A stretch of 64,000 nucleotides of DNA from Candidatus Altimarinota bacterium (lineage in GTDB: Bacteria; Patescibacteriota; Gracilibacteria; BD1-5; UBA2023), in NCBI GenBank assembly GCA_023260135.1, contig JALQWG010000001.1, positions 62,001 through 126,000 on the forward strand, in the 5' to 3' direction. This document shows, piece by piece, positions 54,097 to 64,000 of this stretch. Under the pieces are notes generated by a model. The model was not told the DNA's origin, did no database searches, and worked only from the letters and a program-made list of their open reading frames with translations. Each line of letters opens with the position of its first letter. Position 1 is the stretch's first letter. The position numbers and the translations under genes are program-made.

Positions 54097-56610
54097 ATGG
54101 CTCCACAAAAAGACGCTCTCCAGGATGACTACTATGCTCAGGTAAAAACCACTCAGTCATCTGATGATGGCACAAAAAAACCCCTCAAACTCAAGCTCAA
54201 AGCTGTTGTCAAAAAAACAACAGAATCAGAAGAGGCTCCAGAAAAAGAGGCACCGATAGCATCTCCAGTACAATCAGAGGAGGCAAAAAAAGAAGAAGTC
54301 ACGGTAGAAAAACCGAAGGCGCGTCTTGTCGAGCGTGAACATGCAAGTGAAGGACTCCTCCGTTCCGTGATGAGGAACAAGGATACAACCACAACTGAAA
54401 CGCGCTCTGAGGAAAAAAAGAAGCCTGCGATTTCTTTTTCCAAGGCACCAACCATGTTCAAACCACTGGAAAATCGTCCAGTTATGCAACTCCCCCCAGA
54501 AGAGGCACGTCGTGGTGCTCGTGGACCAAGACGAGACCAAAACACACAAAATAAAACTACAGAATCATCTGCAAATAATACTAATGGACAACACCGTCTC
54601 CGTGATGATGTAAAGCCTATGTTCCAACGTGATATAGGATTCGCTACACCAACACGTGATGGTACAGCAAAAAAAGCAAAGAAGGGTAAAGATGGTAACT
54701 ATGAAGAAGGTAAAAAAAGAGGAGTAAAAACCCTCGGTGGAAGTGATGATGGTGGATTCCATCGTGGTCACAAGGTGAACAACAAGAAAAAAGAAAAATC
54801 CCTCGAAGAAGTAAAGCAAGTCCTCGTAGATCGTACAGGACAAGAAGTATCAGTGAGTGATGTTATCTCTGTGAAGGAATTCTCAGATAAGATCGGTGTG
54901 CCAGTAGCCAAGGTTATTGGGGAACTCATGAAAAACTGAGTACTCGTCAATCTCAATGCTCGAATCGATTATGATACATGTTTTCTAATTGGTGAAGCAT
55001 TCGGTATCAAGATATCAAAAGAAATCTCTGAAGACGTATCAGTGAGTGATCTCATGGATGGAAATATCGAAGAGCTCGTGAAGGAAGAAGATAGTTCCAA
55101 GCTCATCACTCGTTCCCCTATCATCTCTGTGATGGGACACGTGGACCACGGTAAGACATCTATCCTCGACTACATCCGCAAATCATCAGTAGCATCAGGT
55201 GAGGCTGGAGGTATCACACAGAAGATTGGTGCCTATCAGGTAACAAAAAACGATAAGCGTATCACCTTCCTCGATACTCCTGGACATGAGGCATTTACGA
55301 TCATGCGTGCTCGTGGTGCCAAGCTCACAGATATCGCTGTGATAGTCATCGCTGCAGATGAGGGTATGAAACCTCAGACAATCGAGTCTATCAACCATGC
55401 CAAGGAAGCATGAGTCCCTATCATCGTCGCTGCGAACAAGATGGACAAGCCAGGAGCCAACCTCGACCTCATCCGTGGTCAGATGGCAGAACACGATCTC
55501 CAGCCAGAAGAATGGGGAGGAACTGTTGTCCTCGTACCAGTCTCTGCACATACAGGTCTCGGTATGGATACACTCCTCGATATGATCCTCCTCCAGGCAG
55601 AGCTCATGGAACTCCAGGCGAATCCTGACAGACCAGGTGTCGCGACAGTGGTCGAGGCTCACCTCGATCAGAAGCTCGGTTCTGTAGCAACCATACTCAT
55701 CAATACTGGTACTATCCGCAAGGGTGACAATATCGTCTGTGCTGGTGCATATGGCAAGGTACGTACGCTCAAAGACTACAAGTGACGCAATCTCGAAGAA
55801 GCCCTCCCAGGTGCTCCAGTACAGATAACAGGACTCTCAGAAGTTGTCGACGGTGGTGATATCCTCCAGGTCGTATCATCTCCGGAGGTTGCTGCCACTC
55901 GTGCCAAGGAATTCTCACTCGCCAAGAACAAAAAATCAATCCACGCATTCGAATGAGCCTCTCTCGCAATGCTCATGGGTCGTCTGAAGTCTGGTGCCCT
56001 CAAGCAACTCAAGATCGTTCTCAAGACTGACTCCAATGGTTCTCTCGAGGCACTCAAGGCAGCCCTCTCTAAGCTCTCTACCCCTGAAACACAAGTGGTA
56101 TTCATCCATGCAGCAGCAGGTGATGTAAACCAATCAGACGTCATGATGGCTGGTACCTCTCAGGCACTCCTCATCGCCTACAACGTAGGAGTTCTCCCAG
56201 CTGCGAAGTCCGCCCTCTCTCAGTCCAAGATCGAGTTCATCGATAAGAAGGTTATCTACCATATCCTCGAAAAAGTCGAATCCATCATCACCGGTATGAT
56301 CGATATTCGCTACGAAGAACAAGAACTCGGTATCGCAAAAGTGAAGGCAATATTCTACACAGGAAAGAATCACTCGATGATGATCGTCGGTCTCGGTGTC
56401 GAGGCAGGACGTGTCGAGCCTCGTGCCAAGGTACGTGTTATCCGTGCGGATTCCAAGGTCGGATCTGGTGAAGTTGCCAACCTGAAGAAGTGACCACTCG
56501 ATGTCATCGAGGCTCTCGAATGAGAAGAGTGTGGTATCAACTTCAAGGGTGATGTCACTGTCATGGAAGGTGATATCCTCGAGTTCTACAAGATGGTACA
56601 GCGTAAGTAA
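54097..56610 (+). CDS. infB: Translation initiation factor IF-2
   Basis: An 837-residue GTPase that places the initiator tRNA on the 30S subunit. The first 250 residues are a charged, low-complexity linker, followed by the IF2-N fold ([19 protein letters not shown]). The G domain has G1 GHVDHGKTS, the G2 region [11 protein letters not shown]3 DTPGHEAF and G4 NKMD, and the C-terminal fMet-binding domain ends at QRK. At least seven TGA codons fall on Gly positions, most clearly [14 protein letters not shown]. The unusually long basic linker may matter in an SD-less system. Confidence 0.96.
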
Positions 56611-56613
56611 TAT

Positions 56614-56641
56614 AAAATCCCTCAGTTTATGAGGGATTTTC
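56614..56641 (+). terminator. Rho-independent terminator of infB
   Basis: AAATCCCTC and GAGGGATTT around a short loop. It also borders the stop of the convergent gene. Confidence 0.75.
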
Positions 56642-56645
56642 TTGA

Positions 56646-57932
56646 TTAATTATCCATTATTTTTCTAGGAGTAAATGTTTTTTTTGATGCTACTGAGGAA
56701 TCTCATATTTTTTCTCTTAACTCCAGTTCCTCCAATAGTCAAAGTCCAAATTCTTCTGATAAAGTGGTTTCTCCTCTAGTTCCATCAGAACTATAGTGTA
56801 CGCTATAAATATCACTACTATCTCCTTTTGGAACATATTTTTCACGGATACTTGATGGTAAATTAAAAGGATTAAGTATAACATTTGGAACTTTCATAGC
56901 AGCATCATATGTATGATGTTCAAGTGAGGGATGGGAATTTCCCCCGAGAGAAAAATACTCTATTCAGTCAAAGGCAGAAGGATGTATATTATCACGCAAA
57001 AATGGAACAATTATTCATTGTACATCTGGCGCTATAAGATTATGAATTTCTCTTGCATAAGCCCCACTGACTACTTGTATATTTAGGGTTATTCACTCCT
57101 CAGGAGTCACTCAGAAGACAGTATTGTTTCACAGTAGTAAACTATACTGATTTTTCCTTCATTCCTGGAATGGTCGGAATTGACGAAGTTGAAAAATGTA
57201 TGGATTACCCTCTTTCTTAGAGATACCAAATTCTACCTGAAATGAAATTCCATCTTCAAAAACATTTTTGTTCTTTATTTTTCTGTAATTCATGATAAGC
57301 TCTTTTATTGCCTCTAAATCCGTATCTGTCATACACCATGGCTTGCGCTCTCATTGGAGAATATCTCAGCTTTCAGAAAATGTACTTAAATTAATATTAT
57401 GAGTATTATCATGCATATTATCCCCATGATTTGCGGTTGTTGATGATACAAGATATATTCATCTATGATGTGGATGTTCAACAATGGATCAGCGTAACCT
57501 CAGTGGAACCTGTTCCTGGATATATATTCCTGTTTCCTGACTTTGATGAGAAATTCATTTCTTCACTAGATATGAATCAAGACGATGTCATGCTAAAATG
57601 GTTCTGATTTTTTCAATCGTCTGAGCAAGTGTACTTACATGCCCAGAAAGTGTAGGAAGTTGTCCTATAAAATCATAGGCATCATGAGGATTAGTCGAAC
57701 GATAGAGGAGTCTTGCTTGAGTGCGAAGTTCTTGTGGTAAATCAGGAATACTTCCCTTATTGAGGGTATCTGGAGATATATAGAATCCTGGAAGTATATA
57801 CGGAGCAATTTCAGGATCTTGCCTCAAGAGCTCAAGGAGTCATGCTTTTCCTCACATGTCATCCTTAAATTGTCTTGCATAAGGAGTTGTCAAGTCTTGA
57901 AGATGACTTCACCAATTTTTGGTACTAACCAT
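56646..57932 (-). CDS. PEP synthase/pyruvate phosphate dikinase N-domain-like protein
   Basis: A 428-residue protein beginning MVSTKNWGSHLQDLTTPYAR. The segment FKDDMGGKAGLLELL resembles the GGKAANL opening of the ATP-binding domain of PEP synthase and PPDK. VEFGISKKEGNPYIFQLRQFRPF near residue 260 matches the end of that domain, where the family has a Gln-Ala/Gln-x-R-P strand. The swivelling His domain and the PEP-binding domain are not recognisable, so it is shorter than a true PEP synthase. About 20 TGA codons are Gly. Catalytic function is doubtful. The 145 nt before fusA hold no gene. Confidence 0.55.
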
Positions 57933-58000
57933 ATACTTTATTTAAAATATCATTGAAATTAAATAATACAGATATTATATTATTGTCAAGTAATTAGTAT

Positions 58001-58031
58001 AAAAAAATAGAACCCCTTTCGAGATTCTATT
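58001..58031 (-). terminator. Terminator downstream of fusA
   Basis: AATAGAA and TTCTATT pair on the minus strand, followed by seven T. Confidence 0.5.
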
Positions 58032-58049
58032 TTTCTTATATGTGACTGG

Positions 58050-58069
58050 ATTCCTGCCTTCGCAGGAAT
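58050..58069. repeat. ATTCCTGC/GCAGGAAT palindrome
   Basis: A perfect 8-bp inverted repeat with a 4-nt loop just after fusA. A related CAGGATTCCTG occurs near 19878. Confidence 0.55.
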
Positions 58070-58077
58070 AATAGATA

Positions 58078-60222
58078 CTACTCTTCATCATCTTCCTCGA
58101 ACTTCACTCCGCGTTCAGCACGGATCTTTTCTGTGATGTTATTCGGAACTTGAGCATAGTGAGCGAATTCCATAGCGTATGTCGCACGACCCTGAGACGA
58201 TGAACGGAGATCTGTTGAGTATCCGAACATTTCTGAGAGAGGTACGTGAGCACGGATAATCTTCGCCATACCACGTTCTGTCATCTCGATGATCTGACCA
58301 CGCTTAGAGTTGAGGTTACCGAGGACATCACCCATGTACTCTTCTGGAGTATTGACTTCTACGAGCATGATTGGTTCGAGAAGTGCAGGCTTTGCCTTGC
58401 GAGCTGCCTGGCGGAATGCCTTGATAGCAGCCATACGGAACGCGAGTTCGTTCGAGTCAACATCATGGTAAGAACCGAATGTGAGTGTTGCACGAACGTC
58501 AACGATAGGGTAACCAGCGATGATACCACGAGTATAGGCAGTGAGAAGTCCCTTTTCTACACCAGGGATGAATTCACGAGGAACCACACCACCGACGATC
58601 TTGTTGACAAATACTGTCTCATCCTTGAGTCCTTCTGGATCTGCAGCGCGCATCTCAGGGGTGATAGGCTCGAATGTGATAGTAACATCACCGAACTGTC
58701 CACGTCCACCTGATTGCTTCTTGTGTACACCACGCTCATCGACAACAGTCTGAGTGATAGCTTCACGGTAGGCAACCTGAGGAGCACCTACATTTGCCTC
58801 TACCTTGAACTCACGTTTCATACGATCTACGAGAATCTCGAGGTGGAGCTCACCCATACCCGCCATGATTGTCTGACCAGTCTCAGTATTAGTCGATACG
58901 CGGAATGAAGGATCTTCTTCAGCGAGCTTATTGAGGGCCATACCCATTTTTTCTTGGTCAGCCTTAGTCTTTGGCTCTACAGAGATAGAGATAACTGGCT
59001 CAGGGAATACCATACGCTCGAGGACAACTGGCTTGTTCTCATCACAGAGAGTATCACCAGTTTTTGTATCCTTGAGACCGATAACAGCACCGATATTACC
59101 AGCTGGGATCTCATCGATCTCAGTACGGTTGTTGGCGTGCATCTGGAGGAGACGACCGATACGCTCCTTACCTCCGTTGACAGAGTTGAGTACGTATGAA
59201 CCAGACTTGAGAGTACCTGAGTATACACGAACGAATGTGATACGACCTACAAATGGATCAGTCATGATCTTGAACGCGATAGCTGCGAGAGACTCATTTG
59301 GATCTTGCTTGAGGACGATTTCTTTTTCGATATCATCTACATCAGTACCAGTGATAGTACCACCGTCGATATCGAGAGGAGATGGGAGGTAGTCAACTAC
59401 TGCGTCGAGGACGAGCTGAACACCCTTATTCATGAGGGCAGAACCACAGAGAAGTGGATATACAGCATCGGCGATAACACCCTTGCGGAGACCAGCCTTG
59501 ATCTCATCTTCTGAGAGAGTTCCATTTTCAAAGAACTTGTTCATGAGTTCGTCATCTTGTTCAGCTGCCTTTTCGACGAGCTTCGCATGCCATTCTTCAG
59601 CCTGAGCCTGGTAGTCAGCAGGAATATCCATCTCGATTACCTTTTCACCCATCTTTCCATCGAATGTATACGCCTTCATATTCACGAGGTTGATGATACC
59701 AGTGAAGTCACTCTCCTGTCCGATAGGGAGCTGGATAGGTATTACTTTGTTACCAGCGAGACGCTTCACGATAGACTCATAAGTCATCATGAAGTTACCA
59801 CCAGTCTTGTCCATCTTGTTCGCGAATGCGATACGAGGAACTCCGTACTTATCTGCTTGTTTCCATACAGTCTCAGACTGTGGTTCTACACCCTGTGAGG
59901 CGTCGAATACAGCAACAGCACCGTCGAGAACGCGCATAGAACGCTCTACTTCGATCGTGAAGTCTACGTGCCCCGGAGTATCGATGAGGTTGAGATCAAC
60001 TCCTCTCCATGAAGTAGTAGTTGCTGCAGAAGTGATCGTGATACCACGCTCCTTCTCCTGTTCCATCCAGTCCATAGTTGCACCACCATCGTGTACTTCA
60101 CCAATCTTGTGGTTGATACCCGTATAGAAGAGAACGCGCTCTGAAGTAGTAGTCTTACCCGCATCGATGTGGGCACAGATACCGAAGTTTCTGAGATTCT
60201 TCAGATCCTTTGAAATAGCCAT
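58078..60222 (-). CDS. fusA: Elongation factor G
   Basis: A 714-residue translocase GTPase of normal length: G1 AHIDAGKTT, the G2 Thr in [11 protein letters not shown]3 DTPGHVDF and G4 NKMD, then domains II to V, ending KFEEDDEE. It drives ribosome translocation and helps recycling. It has no TGA codon in 714, in contrast to neighbouring genes. The ATG follows a U-rich leader without a Shine-Dalgarno sequence; the promoter is at 60307-60334. Confidence 0.98.
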   Translation of the reverse strand: MAISKDLKNLRNFGICAHIDAGKTTTSERVLFYTGINHKIGEVHDGGATMDWMEQEKERGITITSAATTTSWRGVDLNLIDTPGHVDFTIEVERSMRVLDGAVAVFDASQGVEPQSETVWKQADKYGVPRIAFANKMDKTGGNFMMTYESIVKRLAGNKVIPIQLPIGQESDFTGIINLVNMKAYTFDGKMGEKVIEMDIPADYQAQAEEWHAKLVEKAAEQDDELMNKFFENGTLSEDEIKAGLRKGVIADAVYPLLCGSALMNKGVQLVLDAVVDYLPSPLDIDGGTITGTDVDDIEKEIVLKQDPNESLAAIAFKIMTDPFVGRITFVRVYSGTLKSGSYVLNSVNGGKERIGRLLQMHANNRTEIDEIPAGNIGAVIGLKDTKTGDTLCDENKPVVLERMVFPEPVISISVEPKTKADQEKMGMALNKLAEEDPSFRVSTNTETGQTIMAGMGELHLEILVDRMKREFKVEANVGAPQVAYREAITQTVVDERGVHKKQSGGRGQFGDVTITFEPITPEMRAADPEGLKDETVFVNKIVGGVVPREFIPGVEKGLLTAYTRGIIAGYPIVDVRATLTFGSYHDVDSNELAFRMAAIKAFRQAARKAKPALLEPIMLVEVNTPEEYMGDVLGNLNSKRGQIIEMTERGMAKIIRAHVPLSEMFGYSTDLRSSSQGRATYAMEFAHYAQVPNNITEKIRAERGVKFEEDDEE

Positions 60223-60306
60223 AAAAATAAAATTAGAAAATTAGAGTTTAGGAAGGATAGTTCAAAAAAATACAGAAAAATCCTGAAATTCCTAAATTTC
60301 GCGGGC

Positions 60307-60334
60307 ATAATATGAAAAAAAACGAGAATGTCAA
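60307..60334 (-). promoter_or_regulatory. Promoter of fusA
   Basis: TTGACA and TATTAT on the minus strand with a 16-nt spacer: the best -35 in the window. Confidence 0.68.
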
Positions 60335-60350
60335 AAGGAGTTATGTGAGT

Positions 60351-60381
60351 AAAAAATCCCTCCAAAATGAAGGGATTTTTT
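60351..60381. terminator. Rho-independent terminator before fusA
   Basis: AAAAAATCCCT and AGGGATTTTTT around a 9-nt loop, ending the upstream minus-strand gene. Confidence 0.75.
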
Positions 60382-60399
60382 GTATACAATTCTGAGAAA

Positions 60400-60852
60400 T
60401 TATTGTGCCGATGGGGCTGCTGGAGTAGTAGTCATATCGGGCTTGTACTGGAATGCTGTAATTGGAAGGAAAATAAAACCAAGGAAAAGGAGTCCCACCG
60501 TCCACCATCCACCATGACCAGTTCTTTTTGAGATACCGTTGTGGAGTGCCTTAGCATAGACATATATATTGAACAATGGAACGAAAATTCCAATAATCCA
60601 CCAGAGAGACATCTTCGCCATACGGAACATGAGAACAATATTGAGTACTGGAACCCATGCCATCCATGCATATTGTTCACCGAGCTTTTTTGCGAGAGTG
60701 AAGAGTGAATACGCGAGAAGTATATAAAATGCTATTTGAACAACGAGAACCCCACCACTCATTCCTGAAGAAGCAGAAGAATATGCAGCCATCTGTTCTG
60801 CAGTCATATTCATCGCATCCATATCCATAGATGTTGTATCAACTGGAGGCAT
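60400..60852 (-). CDS. Small membrane protein (DUF5684-like), 150 residues
   Basis: Begins with a Met/Asp/Ser-rich N-terminus (MPPVDTTSMDMDAMNMTAEQ) and has about three hydrophobic segments (48-62, 76-110, 118-135). The segment YAWMAWVPVLNIVLMFRMAK and WWTVGLLFLGFIFLP recall DUF5684/DUF805-like membrane proteins common in Gram-positives and Patescibacteria. No TGA in frame. It is divergently arranged with the membrane protein at 60928. Function unknown. Confidence 0.65.
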   Translation of the reverse strand: MPPVDTTSMDMDAMNMTAEQMAAYSSASSGMSGGVLVVQIAFYILLAYSLFTLAKKLGEQYAWMAWVPVLNIVLMFRMAKMSLWWIIGIFVPLFNIYVYAKALHNGISKRTGHGGWWTVGLLFLGFIFLPITAFQYKPDMTTTPAAPSAQ

Positions 60853-60873
60853 AGGAGAAAAGTAAAAAAATAA

Positions 60874-60901
60874 TTGCGCCGAACATGAATAAGTATATTA
60901 T
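60874..60901 (+). promoter_or_regulatory. Promoter of the 308-residue membrane protein gene
   Basis: TTGCGC and TATTAT with a 16-nt spacer, 26 nt before the ATG. Confidence 0.55.
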
Positions 60902-60927
60902 ACGGGGGTTAAAAGTAAAACTTTTTT

Positions 60928-61854
60928 ATGAAACAATTCGAATCTCGCAATGTCCTCGATCGTATCGAGACTGTCTGGAATATGTTTTTCTCATCTGAGT
61001 GGAAACTCCGTATACTTCCTCAGATGATAGTAGGAGCCATAGGGATACCTGCTGGATTGATGTTTTTTATACCTATTATTAGGATTTTTACACATATTAT
61101 GGAGTCTGAACTCTGGAATTCCCCAGAGATAGTCGGTGAGGTGGCACTAGTAGGGCTCTACATACTCGCGATGATAACCATATTCACCCTCGTTGGAGGT
61201 ATCATCAGTACCTATACACTTATCACCGCACGAGAACAGAAACTTGAGAAAACATGGGAAGAATATATGACCCTCGCATGGTGTCACCTCTGGTGATGGG
61301 CATGGTATGGAGCATGGTATATAGTATTTTTCATATCTATTATCATCACGGGAACGCTTCTCTATACCCTATCTGAGTCTGTCTTCTTTTTTGCACTCTT
61401 GCCACTCATTGTAGTATACATCTGGAGTATCGTACCTATATACACTGGCGCCCCTGGTTATATCCTCGAGAATTCGTGGAGTATTACTCGATTTTTTGAG
61501 GTATTTGGTCTCACGACATGACGATGGTGGCGAACACTTGGCAATATCGTGCTTGGATCTATCGTTATTAGCTCGGTTTTGTCACTCATTCAGCAGTTTT
61601 TTTACTGGCTCGCTGGTATCAACTACTATGCCTCTCAACTCGAGAACCTTGATACAAGTGGGGATTTTAGGTTCTCGGATATATTCTCCGATATGGATGA
61701 GATAGCATGGATACGCCTCATGGTGGCTGGAATATGTATTGTGATACTCGGTGTCTGACAGAAGGTATTTGTAACCCTCTTTCAGTATGTTGTCTGGAGA
61801 GATGTTACCACAGAAGTACCCGAGACAGCGACGATAGAGAAAAAAGAGGAATAA
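60928..61854 (+). CDS. Polytopic membrane protein, 308 residues
   Basis: Starts MKQFESRNVLDRIETVWNMF and has about six hydrophobic helices, with a Glu-rich cytoplasmic tail (TATIEKKEE). The layout resembles the His-tailed membrane protein at 40991 and other multi-helix Patescibacterial proteins. Four TGA codons are Gly (HLWGWAW, TTGRWW, LGVGQK). It has its own promoter. No transporter motif seen. Confidence 0.65.
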
Positions 61855-61855
61855 T

Positions 61856-61883
61856 TTGATTTTCCCTCTGTTTTTTCTATACT
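61856..61883 (+). promoter_or_regulatory. Promoter of tRNA-Leu(TAG)
   Basis: TTGATT and TATACT 16 nt apart. The tRNA starts 12 nt after the -10 box, so little or no 5' leader remains. Confidence 0.65.
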
Positions 61884-61894
61884 CTGTTGCACTC

Positions 61895-61979
61895 GCCCAG
61901 GTGATGGAATTGGTAGACATGACGGTCTTAGAAGCCGTTGCCGCGAGGTGTAGGAGTTCAAGTCTCCTCCTGGGCACCA
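61895..61979 (+). tRNA. tRNA-Leu (anticodon TAG)
   Basis: 85 nt with CCA. Loop CTTAGAA, long variable arm; acceptor GCCCAGG pairs with CCTGGGC. Confidence 0.95.
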
Positions 61980-61991
61980 GATAAAAATATA

Positions 61992-62019
61992 AAAATCTCA
62001 GAATTATCTGAGGTTTTTT
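61992..62019 (+). terminator. Rho-independent terminator of tRNA-Leu(TAG)
   Basis: AAAATCTCAGA and TCTGAGGTTTTTT around a short loop. Confidence 0.7.
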
Positions 62020-62020
62020 A

Positions 62021-62047
62021 TTGAAAAAAGCAAAAACTCTATATACT
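62021..62047 (+). promoter_or_regulatory. Promoter of tRNA-Leu(CAG)
   Basis: TTGAAA and TATACT with a 15-nt spacer. It follows directly after the preceding terminator. Confidence 0.5.
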
Positions 62048-62057
62048 CTCGGTATCT

Positions 62058-62142
62058 GCCCAGGTGGTGAAATGGTAGACACGTACGTTTCAGATGCGTA
62101 TATCCTTAGGATGTGTGGGTTCAAGTCCCATTCTGGGCACCA
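62058..62142 (+). tRNA. tRNA-Leu (anticodon CAG)
   Basis: 85 nt with CCA. Loop TTCAGAT, long variable arm; acceptor GCCCAGG pairs with TCTGGGC, with one G-U pair. Together with TAG and TAA forms it covers CUN and UUA codons. Confidence 0.93.
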
Positions 62143-62151
62143 TCAAAATTC

Positions 62152-62180
62152 AAAAAACTCATTCGAAAGAATGGGTTTTT
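62152..62180 (+). terminator. Rho-independent terminator of tRNA-Leu(CAG)
   Basis: AAAACTCATTC and GAATGGGTTTT around a GAAA loop, followed by T residues. Confidence 0.65.
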
Positions 62181-62211
62181 ATTTTATAAAAATTGAATAC
62201 AATCCCCATGT

Positions 62212-63420
62212 ATGGAATCCCTCTTCTCAACATCTATCACCCCGCTCGCATCACTCCTCAGACCGGAGAAGCTCGATGATCTCGTAGGACAACAGCATCT
62301 CATCGGTGCATGAAAACCTATTCGCAAGTTCATCGAGGCAGGCAGACTCCCCTCTATCCTTCTCTGGTGACCACCAGGCTCAGGGAAGACTTCTCTTGCT
62401 CGCGTCATCGCGAACTCACTCGATGCTGAGTTTTTTCACCTCTCATGAGTCCTGTCCAAGAAGGATGATGTAGTAAAGATAATATCGAAAGCGCAGAGAA
62501 ATTTCACCGAATGAAGACAAACTATCCTCTTTCTCGATGAGATACATCGTTGGTCCAAGTCACAACAAGATGTCCTCCTCCCATGGGTAGAGAAGGGTAT
62601 TATCACCCTCATCGGTGCGACGACCGAGAATCCGAGCTTTACTGTGATTAATGCCCTATTATCTCGTTCGAGAACGTATATTCTCGAACCAGTGAAGCCT
62701 GAGGATGTTATCGTATTCCTCAAGAAAAATACAGAAAAAATACAAGGGAGGTACCCCACAGTAACTATCTCCACAGAAAATCATGAACTCATAGCGAAGC
62801 TCTGATGATGAGATCTCCGCAATACACTCAATCTCCTCGAGACAGCATGTATTCTCCAGAACGAATGAGAGCTCACACGAGAAAATATCCTCGAAGCAGG
62901 AAGCAAATCTCTCATGTATGATCAGGATGGAGAGGAACACTACAATCTCATCTCTGCGATGCACAAGTCTCTCCGTGACTCCGACGGTGATGCTGCTATC
63001 TACTGGATAGGACGTATGCTCGCAGGTGGAGAAGATCCTCGTTATATCGCACGACGCATGATGAACTTCGCCTCTGAGGATATCTATGATACCCACGCCA
63101 TAGTTCTAGCAAATTCCGTCTACGATATCTGTGAAAAAATGGGGATGCCTGAGTGTGAGCTCCCACTCCTCAATGCTGCATATTATCTCGCGGATACACC
63201 CAAGGACAATCGCATCTATATGGCACAACATGCGATGCATAGAGATATACAAGAATATGGTAATCTCGGTGTTCCACTCCATCTCCGCAATGCACCAACT
63301 TGATTGATGAAAGAAGCTGGGTATGGGGCGGGATATGAGTATGCTCACGATCTCGATGGAAAAAAGAGCCCCCAAGAACATTTCCCAGAAGAACTAAAAG
63401 GAAGAAAATATAGAAAATAA
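62212..63420 (+). CDS. rarA: Replication-associated recombination protein RarA (MgsA)
   Basis: A 402-residue AAA+ ATPase acting at stalled replication forks. Walker A is LLWGPPGSGKTSLA (first G is TGA), Walker B LFLDEIHRW, sensor 1 GATTENPSF and sensor 2 GGGDLRNTLNLLE (three consecutive TGA codons). The C-terminal half has EDPRYIARRMMNFASEDI and VYDICEKMGMPECELPL, then AYLADTPK-like and GLMKEAGYGAGYEYAHD, typical of the RarA tetramerisation domain. I took the ATG at 62212, which gives MESLFSTS and is in frame; an ATG 5 nt earlier is not. Confidence 0.95.
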
Positions 63421-63430
63421 TCCATCAAAA

Positions 63431-63727
63431 ATGCCTGAGAGTATCTCATTTTCATCTCCACTCTGGCGATATTCCGCAGGAAAATGATCCTGGTTTTTCG
63501 TCACACTCCCAAGAGAGGATACGGAGTTCATACGGTGGATACAAAACAAAAGAGTTGTTGGATTCTGATTCATCCCTGTAGAAGCTATCGTATGAGACTC
63601 AAGATGGAAGACTACCCTCTTCCCAAGCAAGGAACTCTGATATATCCTCTCCATCAATGCAAAAATTCGCAAAAAAGAAAATATAATGGAATGAGATGCA
63701 GTGAACATAAGTATATCTCTCATATAA
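63431..63727 (+). CDS. DUF1905 domain protein
   Basis: A 98-residue protein: SSPLWRYSAGKGSWFFVTLP, FGFIPVEAIVGDSRWKTTLF and YILSINAKIRKKENIMEGD match the DUF1905 pattern (a small beta-barrel, often linked to YdeI/OmpD-like proteins). Five TGA codons are Gly, several at conserved turns. It starts 10 nt after rarA and is probably co-transcribed. Function unknown. Confidence 0.85.
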
Positions 63728-63754
63728 AAAATCCTCCGTATTGGAGGATTTTTA
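63726..63754. terminator. Bidirectional rho-independent terminator
   Basis: AAAATCCTCC and GGAGGATTTTT with a short loop between convergent genes. Confidence 0.8.
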
Positions 63755-64000
63755 TTACTTTGTCTTTGCTTGGTAGAGGTTACGTCCGACTCGTTCGATA
63801 TACTTCTTGTTCTGGAGATTCATGTAGATGGTTGTTGTTTTTACCTGACGAATCTTGAGAACACGAGCAGTAATCTCTTCTGTTGAGAGTGGAGCACCTG
63901 CCTTCTTGAAGATATCGAGAACGACATCGAGGACAGTACCATCCTTGTATCCCCATTCCTTGAGAACGTAGATACCACGTCCGATGAGGACGAACTCGGC
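63755..64000 (-). CDS. HARE-HTH domain protein, C-terminal part (possible sigma/delta-like factor)
   Basis: The last 81 residues of a gene running off the right edge. It reads FVLIGRGIYVLKEWGYKDGT, then a winged-helix fold (VLDIFKKAGAPLSTEEI and NLQNKKYIERVGRNLYQ), ending QAKTK before TAA. This is the HARE-HTH domain found in RNA polymerase delta subunits and in Patescibacterial proteins that combine it with a sigma-70-type region. A transcription role is likely but the N-terminal partner domain is outside the window. Confidence 0.7.
   Translation of the reverse strand, partial: AEFVLIGRGIYVLKEWGYKDGTVLDVVLDIFKKAGAPLSTEEITARVLKIRQVKTTTIYMNLQNKKYIERVGRNLYQAKTK

Overview
The window reads as part of a Candidatus Absconditabacteria (SR1) or Gracilibacteria-type genome from the Patescibacteria/CPR radiation. 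The key evidence is that UGA behaves as a glycine codon (translation table 25). In gene after gene an in-frame TGA falls exactly where glycine is expected: the MCG start of GlmS, the Walker A loop of RarA, the G of the NUDIX box and conserved Gly positions of IF-2, GyrA and SufS. Only TAA and TAG act as stops, and TGG still encodes Trp. Many genes look broken or absent under the standard code, so every CDS here was rebuilt by reading TGA as Gly. The 16S rRNA tail also has UCUCU where CCUCC is expected, and the starts lack Shine-Dalgarno sequences.

Layout. 1-9.9 kb: glmS (partial), a PiT phosphate transporter, a run of short promoter/terminator units, glutathione peroxidase, a membrane-fused spermidine synthase-like protein, a CPBP protease, several hypothetical genes, aspS and a GNAT acetyltransferase. 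10-18.3 kb: envelope genes (a beta-propeller protein and an RlpA-CAP fusion), gyrA and two TrbC/VirB2-like pilin-type proteins. 18.3-23.7 kb: an information-processing block (khpA, rpsP, rpmB, rpsJ, tuf, ftsX) and tRNAs. 23.9-28.9 kb: a minus-strand 16S-23S-5S rRNA operon with no spacer tRNA and with long processing stems. 29-32 kb: two secreted surface proteins, one with YadA-like head repeats and an S74 chaperone, then two tRNAs. 32-38.4 kb: RNase J, a four-helix-bundle protein, a degenerate RNase J-like paralogue, a secreted HExxH peptidase and four more pilin-like proteins. 38.5-54 kb: secG, a solute-binding protein, a His-tailed membrane protein, a SufU-like/HAD pair, a C39-like protein, sufS, a TPR lipoprotein, queA, galU, secF, PrgI and VirB4-N-like genes, a NUDIX hydrolase and rnr. 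54-64 kb: infB, a PEP-synthase-like gene, fusA, membrane proteins, two tRNA-Leu genes, rarA, a DUF1905 protein and a partial HARE-HTH gene.

How the parts fit. Much of the window is translation and RNA decay (tuf, fusA, infB, ribosomal proteins, tRNAs, rRNA, two RNase J-type proteins, RNase R), Sec export (secG, secF) and cell surface. Six short secreted or two-helix proteins plus PrgI and a VirB4-N-like protein suggest a type IV secretion or pilus-like machine scattered over three loci. Recognisable promoters share a striking form: TTGNNN, a 16-nt spacer and TATAMT. Several put the start codon 6-9 nt after the -10 box, which implies leaderless mRNAs. Coordinates of protein genes are from direct reading; rRNA ends are approximate. 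All functional calls are from motif recognition without database searches.
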